In this document: in pieces, positions 59,427 to 64,000 of the stretch
Layout: each line of letters begins with the position of its first letter
Numbering within the stretch: position 1 is the first letter of the stretch
DNA from: Chryseobacterium panacisoli
GTDB lineage: Bacteria; Bacteroidota; Bacteroidia; Flavobacteriales; Weeksellaceae
Length of the DNA: 64,000 nt
Reading direction: 5' to 3'
NCBI RefSeq assembly: GCF_008274625.1
Contig: NZ_VTRU01000002.1
Span: forward strand, 310,001 to 374,000
Notes under the pieces: model-generated
The model's database searches: none
What the model was told of the DNA's origin: nothing
Seen by the model: the letters and a program-made list of their open reading frames with translations, nothing else
Program-made: the position numbers and the translations under genes

Positions 59427-60095
59427 TTATAGATAAGATGAATAGAGCTTTTTCAGGTATTCATCAGGAGACAGACCCGCGAAAAAATCTTCTGTAAGGC
59501 TGTTGAACTCTATATTATAAAAGGAACCTTCGTTCACCGTTTCATAATCGGCATTTTTTGCAAGATGATTCTCCAGCTGAGATAAAATCTCCGGTAATGA
59601 GTACTGGTAAGGGTAGGCTAGATTGACAATCTCATTGTTGAGGTTTTGCATATACTTCCCGACAAATGATGCAATATCATCTGTACCAATCAGGATTCTT
59701 CTTGCATTACTGTAAATGGTGAGCTTATTTTTCGATAGAATTGAATTTTTAAGAAAATTGATCAGCGTATTGGGATTTCCCCCACGGCCTACAGCATTTC
59801 CTACCCTGAAAATAATAAAGCTGGAGCAATGCTCCGCAATTATTTTTTCAATAGCAAGTTTATGGATCACATAAGGGCTGTCGGTTTTACTGGGATCATA
59901 AATACTGCATGTGGAAAAATAGATCAGCTTTTTGTCTGGATTTTGGATAATAACCGATTTCAGCAGGGATATTTCTCTTTCAAATTCAGCAGGACTCTTT
60001 TCCAACGAATTGGAAACTCCTGATGCAAAAAAAACAACATCCTCTTTATCATAAAGTCTTACGGCATTTGCCAGAATTCCACTACCAATAATCAT
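59427..60095 (-). CDS. Short SDR / epimerase-like protein of glycan loci
   Basis: This 222-residue protein has an N-terminal GSGILA (4-9) in place of the longer TGATG-type motif. It then shows FFASGVSNS (about 22-30), YFSTCSIYDP (about 59-68) and the YVIHK (about 75-79) that supplies the SDR Tyr and Lys. This compact family occurs in O-antigen and capsule loci, and probably reduces or epimerises a nucleotide sugar; substrate unknown. It is shorter than typical epimerases (about 300), but the core looks complete. It lies 56 bases downstream of the upstream GT2 gene. Confidence 0.75.
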   Translation of the reverse strand: MIIGSGILANAVRLYDKEDVVFFASGVSNSLEKSPAEFEREISLLKSVIIQNPDKKLIYFSTCSIYDPSKTDSPYVIHKLAIEKIIAEHCSSFIIFRVGNAVGRGGNPNTLINFLKNSILSKNKLTIYSNARRILIGTDDIASFVGKYMQNLNNEIVNLAYPYQYSLPEILSQLENHLAKNADYETVNEGSFYNIEFNSLTEDFFAGLSPDEYLKKLYSSYL

Positions 60096-60151
60096 ATGCT
60101 TCTTTTCTAATTAAGATGTTAGTTTTAAATCTTTTAAGCGGATCAATAGAT

Positions 60152-60997
60152 TTAAAGTTTTTTAAAAATTTTAAAAATTCCAAGGGTATTCCCCAATTTT
60201 GCCCACCTTGAATTTTTTACATGATTCAATTGGTTGAGGGCCTGGTCATATTTCTTTTTCGGAACATAGCTTTGAAGAAAAAGTTCTTCAACACTGATGT
60301 TTCTTCTTTCTGCCATTTTTATAAGGGCTACCCAATGCCAGAACAGGGATTTTTCAAAATTTTTGGTTGTAGAGATCCCATTGTCATGAATCCTGTATAA
60401 ATATAAATCTTCATCTATATACTTCACCGGAGCTATCTCACACATTTTCATGTACCAGTCTTTATCTTCAGCCACTTTTAAGAAAGGATCAATGCCGGAT
60501 GTTTGTTCGTAAATCTTCTTTTTGAAAGTGACAAAATGTGAAATTTCTGCATTGAAATTATAGTAAGACTCATCCAGTGCTGTGATTTGTTTGGCTTTAT
60601 GAACAGATACAGGGTTGAGATTTTCATCACACCGTACAAAATTTGAATATACCAGACCTGCATCCGGATATTCGGAATGGGTTTTTAAAACAATTTCCAG
60701 AGCATGAGGAGCCAAAGCGTCATCCGGGTCTAAAAAACCACATATTTCTGCTTCAGCAAGATCTATTAATCTCCTTTTTGTATATCCTATTCCCTTGTTT
60801 TGGTCATTCTGATGTATTTTAAACCGGGAATCATCCCCTATGATTTTTTTTATCACTTCAAGAGAATCATCAGTAGAACCGTCATCCAGAATTACTGCCT
60901 CCCAATCCGTTTCAGTCTGTGCAACTAAGCTTTGGCAGCATTTTTCAAAAAAATGGCCATTGTTATAATTGGCAATAAGTATACTGAATTTACTCAT
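60152..60997 (-). CDS. Glycosyltransferase family 2 protein
   Basis: This 281-residue GT-A enzyme has the start KFSILIANYNNGHFF (3-17), ILDDGSTDDS (about 36-45), GFLDPDDALAP (about 92-102) and AEDKDWYMKM (about 180-189). Segments match the GT2 at 52840-53679 closely, including the HFVTF block, so they appear to be paralogs. The start lies inside the end of the WbsX-like gene (8-base overlap), implying translational coupling. Confidence 0.9.
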   Translation of the reverse strand: MSKFSILIANYNNGHFFEKCCQSLVAQTETDWEAVILDDGSTDDSLEVIKKIIGDDSRFKIHQNDQNKGIGYTKRRLIDLAEAEICGFLDPDDALAPHALEIVLKTHSEYPDAGLVYSNFVRCDENLNPVSVHKAKQITALDESYYNFNAEISHFVTFKKKIYEQTSGIDPFLKVAEDKDWYMKMCEIAPVKYIDEDLYLYRIHDNGISTTKNFEKSLFWHWVALIKMAERRNISVEELFLQSYVPKKKYDQALNQLNHVKNSRWAKLGNTLGIFKIFKKL

Positions 60998-62114
60998 TTC
61001 GACTGTGTTTATTCAAGATTTTTTTTAATGCATTCAGATATCCGAAACCATACTTTCTGTCCGGTTCCAGAATATTTCCTTCTGCCCACTCGTTCCAGGA
61101 TTTAACAATTAAAAACTGTTCAGGATAATCTTTTTTATCCTCAAGATATTTTGCAGCTTTTTCAACCTGCTGCTCAAATATTTCCGGGGAATTATTAGCA
61201 AGTATGATGCCTCGATATCCGCTTCTTGGAGTATTGTCCCAATTAGGAAGGATACATGGATAGGTAGGAACGTTGCTTTCTTCAAACTTTAGGTCATTGA
61301 CTACCGCCTGAGCGTCCTGAATTCTGACTTTAGGCTGTTCTTTTTTCTTAATTCCGATTAATCCTTTTATTCTGTTTTTATAATATTGAGAATGGGAGAT
61401 GTATTCTTTTTTGTCAATATGAGGGACCCATGCTTTCTGAAAAGCATTAGAAATCTTACTGTCATATCCCATAGATTTAAAATCAAGATCATCACGAAGC
61501 TTATTGGATGCCATGACGTATAAGCCATCAAATCCGTTTTCTTTTGCAAGCTCTCTGAATCTGGAAATATAATGAGGATCTCCATCATTCAAATGGTTGG
61601 GATCATAGATAATCAAAAGAGGTTTGTTGTCCACTTTTATATACCTTTCGTCCTTGAAGAAAGGAAGAAGATATTCAAAATGGGCAATTAAGTCCTGTTC
61701 ATTAGGGTAAACCTGCTGAGCCAGAATTTTTTCTGATAATCCGTGCCATATGCCTGACCAAGTTTCATTGGCCCAGCAGAAGCAGAAAGGGAAATCCGGT
61801 TTTCCTGATTTCAGCACATCGTTGGCAACACGTTCCAACAATTGTTTGCCATTACCAAACCAGTAATGATAGTAGATAAATCCGTATACACCATAGTCTT
61901 TAGCCATCTGAGCCTGCTGTTCTCTTACTTCCGGAACCCGCAGATCATAATATCCCAGATCTCCAGGGTATATAGGCTGTTCATGTCCTTCAAATAAAGG
62001 TTGGGCTTTTCCTACATTCGTCCATTCTGTAAAACCTTTTCCCCACCATTCGTCATTTTCGGGGACGGGGTGGTATTGAGGGAGGTAGAATGCAATGGGT
62101 TTTATTTTTTTCAT
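60990..62114 (-). CDS. WbsX / GH99-like glycan protein
   Basis: This 374-residue protein has the diagnostic start FYLPQYHPVPENDEWWGKG (9-27) with FTEW following, then FIYYHYWFGNGK (about 78-89), CFCWANETW (about 110-118) and SWNEWAEGNILEPD (about 342-355). Such WbsX-like (glycoside hydrolase 99-like) proteins are common in O-antigen and capsule loci, often standing alone or joined to glycosyltransferases. Whether they make or cut glycosidic bonds is unsettled. The acidic residues of the GH99-like pocket appear intact. It overlaps the downstream GT2 by 8 bases. Confidence 0.9.
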   Translation of the reverse strand: MKKIKPIAFYLPQYHPVPENDEWWGKGFTEWTNVGKAQPLFEGHEQPIYPGDLGYYDLRVPEVREQQAQMAKDYGVYGFIYYHYWFGNGKQLLERVANDVLKSGKPDFPFCFCWANETWSGIWHGLSEKILAQQVYPNEQDLIAHFEYLLPFFKDERYIKVDNKPLLIIYDPNHLNDGDPHYISRFRELAKENGFDGLYVMASNKLRDDLDFKSMGYDSKISNAFQKAWVPHIDKKEYISHSQYYKNRIKGLIGIKKKEQPKVRIQDAQAVVNDLKFEESNVPTYPCILPNWDNTPRSGYRGIILANNSPEIFEQQVEKAAKYLEDKKDYPEQFLIVKSWNEWAEGNILEPDRKYGFGYLNALKKILNKHSRNE

Positions 62115-62133
62115 AATTGATTTAAGAATAATG

Positions 62134-63054
62134 TTACCAACTTTTATAATAAACTTTCTGAAGATAATGCAGTGTATTAAAAGTAAACTTCCCTACATTT
62201 CTTAAAATTAATTTTTCAGTAAGTGTTTTATTATCAAGTTCTCTAAGGTATTTTTTATGACCTTCAGTCAATCTGTTTTCTTTGTAAGCCTCATGGATAA
62301 GTTTTAGTATTTTCTTTTTCATTTCAGGCTGTTCTTTGTGCTTCAGATAAATATCAAAATACGATACATCTAAAAAGTTTTTCTTTTTATGAGAATTTGT
62401 AGCATGCATTCTATAGCTGCAGGACTTGTAATCATCATAAATGAAATCATATTTTTGGCTTAATCTCAGCCACATATCGTAATCTTCAAAAGTTAGAGTT
62501 TCATCCCAACCTCCAATCTCCTTTATGATAGAAGATTTGGTGACACATGACATGGCAGGAAGAAAATTATCTTCGAGTAATCTTTTGTAAAAATTTCCGG
62601 ATTCAATCGTCAGATACCTGTGAAAATAGGGGATAAAAGTATTTTGAAAACGTACTGAATTATCATCTATGATGTGAGCATTTGAAAATACCAAAGCTTC
62701 ATTAGGAGACGAATTTTCAAGCAGAGCCACATGTCTTTCTATTTTGTCAGGCTCCATAAGGTCATCAAGGGCTATGGTAATAAGATATTTGCCCTTTGAT
62801 ATATTCAATAGCTCGTTTAATGATTTACAGATCCCTTTGTTTTGAGAATGGGGAATGAACTGGATATCCAGCTGGGGATTATCTTTGATCCAATTATTGA
62901 TGACTTTTACAGAATTGTCTTTAGAACAGTCGTCACAAATCAGGATCTCAATATTTCTATATTTCTGAGATTTGAAACTTTCTAAAGATTCTGTTACAAA
63001 CCGTTCCTGGTTGTAACTAAGGCATAAAATCGAAACCAGAGGCAATTCTGTCAT
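62134..63054 (-). CDS. Glycosyltransferase family 2 protein
   Basis: This 306-residue GT-A enzyme has the start SILCLSYNQERFV (8-20), CDDCSKDNS (about 40-48) and metal-site ALDDLMEPDKI (about 95-105). EDYDMWLRL (about 185-193) carries the likely catalytic acid. The family fits transfer of a single sugar to a growing glycan; the donor is unknown. It is 19 bases upstream of the WbsX-like gene and 48 bases downstream of the aminotransferase gene. Confidence 0.9.
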   Translation of the reverse strand: MTELPLVSILCLSYNQERFVTESLESFKSQKYRNIEILICDDCSKDNSVKVINNWIKDNPQLDIQFIPHSQNKGICKSLNELLNISKGKYLITIALDDLMEPDKIERHVALLENSSPNEALVFSNAHIIDDNSVRFQNTFIPYFHRYLTIESGNFYKRLLEDNFLPAMSCVTKSSIIKEIGGWDETLTFEDYDMWLRLSQKYDFIYDDYKSCSYRMHATNSHKKKNFLDVSYFDIYLKHKEQPEMKKKILKLIHEAYKENRLTEGHKKYLRELDNKTLTEKLILRNVGKFTFNTLHYLQKVYYKSW

Positions 63055-63102
63055 GATATTTTACTTTATTGAATTCAAGCTTTTTTATAAGAGTTAAAAA
63101 CT

Positions 63103-64000
63103 TTAAAATCCATTTACAATTTCTATTACTTTTTCAATTTCTTCCTCTGTCATTACAGGGGAAATAGGTAAACTTAATACTTCTTCATGGATTTTTTCAC
63201 TGATCGGGAAAGACTGATCATTCCATTCTTTATAAGCTTGCTGCCTATGAGGTGGGATAGGGTAGTGTATCAGTGTTTGAATACCATTTTCAGTTAAATA
63301 CTTTTGAAGCTCATCACGGTTTTCTGTTCTGATGACAAATAAATGCCAAACATGTTCATTTTCATCAGCTGGGTTTTCCGGAAGAATTATTTTGGGGTTT
63401 GATATTTCTGCAATATACTTTTTTGCAATATTTTTTCTTACCGAATTTTCTTCATCAATATATTTTAACTTAATGTTCAAAACGGCAGCCTGTATTTCAT
63501 CCAATCTTGAGTTTAGTCCCTGATAAATATTGACATATTTCTGATTAGATCCATAGTTGGCCAGTGCTCTGATTACTTTTGCTAAATCGTCATCATTGGT
63601 TGTAATAGCTCCTGCATCTCCCAAAGCCCCCAGGTTTTTTCCGGGATAAAAACTAAAACCGGCAGCATCTCCTAAATTTCCTGTTTTTTTTCCGTTTATT
63701 ATTGCACCAATAGCCTGAGCATTATCTTCTATTAGTTTTAACTGATGTTTTTCTGCTAAATCTTTAAGATGATCTGTGAAAACAGTGCGCCCGTATAGAT
63801 GAACAATCAGAATTCCTTTTGTTTTTGAAGTGATTTTTTCTTCAATTTTTGTGATGTCAATATTATAATTATTAATATCAGGCTCTACAAGAACAGGAAT
63901 CAGGCCATTGTCTGAAATGGCAAGAATGGATGCAATATAAGTATTGGATGGGACAAGGATTTCATCCCCACGATCCATAATTCCCATTTCAATATATCCT
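63103..64000 (-). CDS. DegT/DnrJ-type sugar aminotransferase (partial, FdtB/QdtB-like)
   Basis: The reading frame is open to the right edge, so the N-terminus (perhaps 70-80 residues) lies outside the window; no start can be given. The visible part holds [30 protein letters not shown] with the PLP-ring Asp, and [14 protein letters not shown] with the Schiff-base Lys. The PSNTYIA...[15 protein letters not shown] pattern resembles FdtB/QdtB, the PLP enzymes that make dTDP-3-amino-3,6-dideoxyhexoses. The exact sugar is inference. It is the first gene seen of the minus-strand GT run and shows that the locus continues to the right. Confidence 0.85.
   Translation of the reverse strand, partial: GYIEMGIMDRGDEILVPSNTYIASILAISDNGLIPVLVEPDINNYNIDITKIEEKITSKTKGILIVHLYGRTVFTDHLKDLAEKHQLKLIEDNAQAIGAIINGKKTGNLGDAAGFSFYPGKNLGALGDAGAITTNDDDLAKVIRALANYGSNQKYVNIYQGLNSRLDEIQAAVLNIKLKYIDEENSVRKNIAKKYIAEISNPKIILPENPADENEHVWHLFVIRTENRDELQKYLTENGIQTLIHYPIPPHRQQAYKEWNDQSFPISEKIHEEVLSLPISPVMTEEEIEKVIEIVNGF

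Noticed and set aside
59427..60095. Truncated epimerase pseudogene
   Set aside because: It is short, but the nucleotide-binding GSGILA, Tyr-x-x-x-Lys and a complete C-terminal region are present, and compact members of this type occur in glycan loci.
1..64000. CRISPR arrays, tRNA/rRNA genes, insertion sequences or prophage
   Set aside because: I looked for regularly spaced repeats, conserved tRNA arms, transposase motifs and phage structural genes and saw none. A dedicated scan with tRNA and IS tools would be the deciding test.

Overview
The window looks like chromosome of a Flavobacteriia bacterium, most likely Chryseobacterium or a close Weeksellaceae relative. This rests on low GC, type IX secretion type B sorting domains, an XrtF exosortase pair, many TAnnTTTG promoter boxes and Bacteroidota-style gene families. 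No rRNA, tRNA, CRISPR array, insertion sequence or prophage was recognised. All calls were made by reading translations and motifs by eye, without database searches.

Left part (1-13.5 kb). A LOG-family protein, a MurU-like nucleotidyltransferase, a free-standing RapZ C-terminal domain and an AmgK-like sugar kinase form a probable cell-wall-recycling cluster. They are followed by exosortase F and its partner, a cation diffusion facilitator, asd, a small membrane protein, a TonB-dependent receptor, nadC-nadB and a nitroreductase.

Middle (13.5-30.4 kb). Four large secreted proteins with type B sorting domains flank rnhA-dnaB as two pairs. Their N-terminal and C-terminal halves pair up differently, so they look like a recombinational mosaic. 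Next come a TPR protein, an MFS transporter, small lipoproteins, a GH3-family protein and a repeat-bearing secreted protein.

30.5-47.3 kb. mfd and pth bracket an uncharacterised surface island: three tandem secreted paralogs with a conserved Cys pair, then two related lipoproteins. After these lies an inorganic-carbon operon (two beta-carbonic anhydrases, a SulP transporter and a small secreted protein), a membrane-anchored AraC regulator, a DUF2306 protein and a phosphoethanolamine transferase. A 524-base non-coding gap follows.

Right part (47.3-64 kb). This is a surface polysaccharide locus, mostly on the minus strand and continuing past the right edge. It has nine candidate glycosyltransferases (including a WbsX/GH99-like and a rhamnosyltransferase-like protein), three hexapeptide acyltransferases, two membrane acyltransferases, a short SDR and a partial FdtB/QdtB-like sugar aminotransferase. 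Inside it a divergent KAS III-ACP-SDR cassette could make a dedicated acyl group to decorate the glycan. No Wzx flippase or Wzy polymerase is visible.
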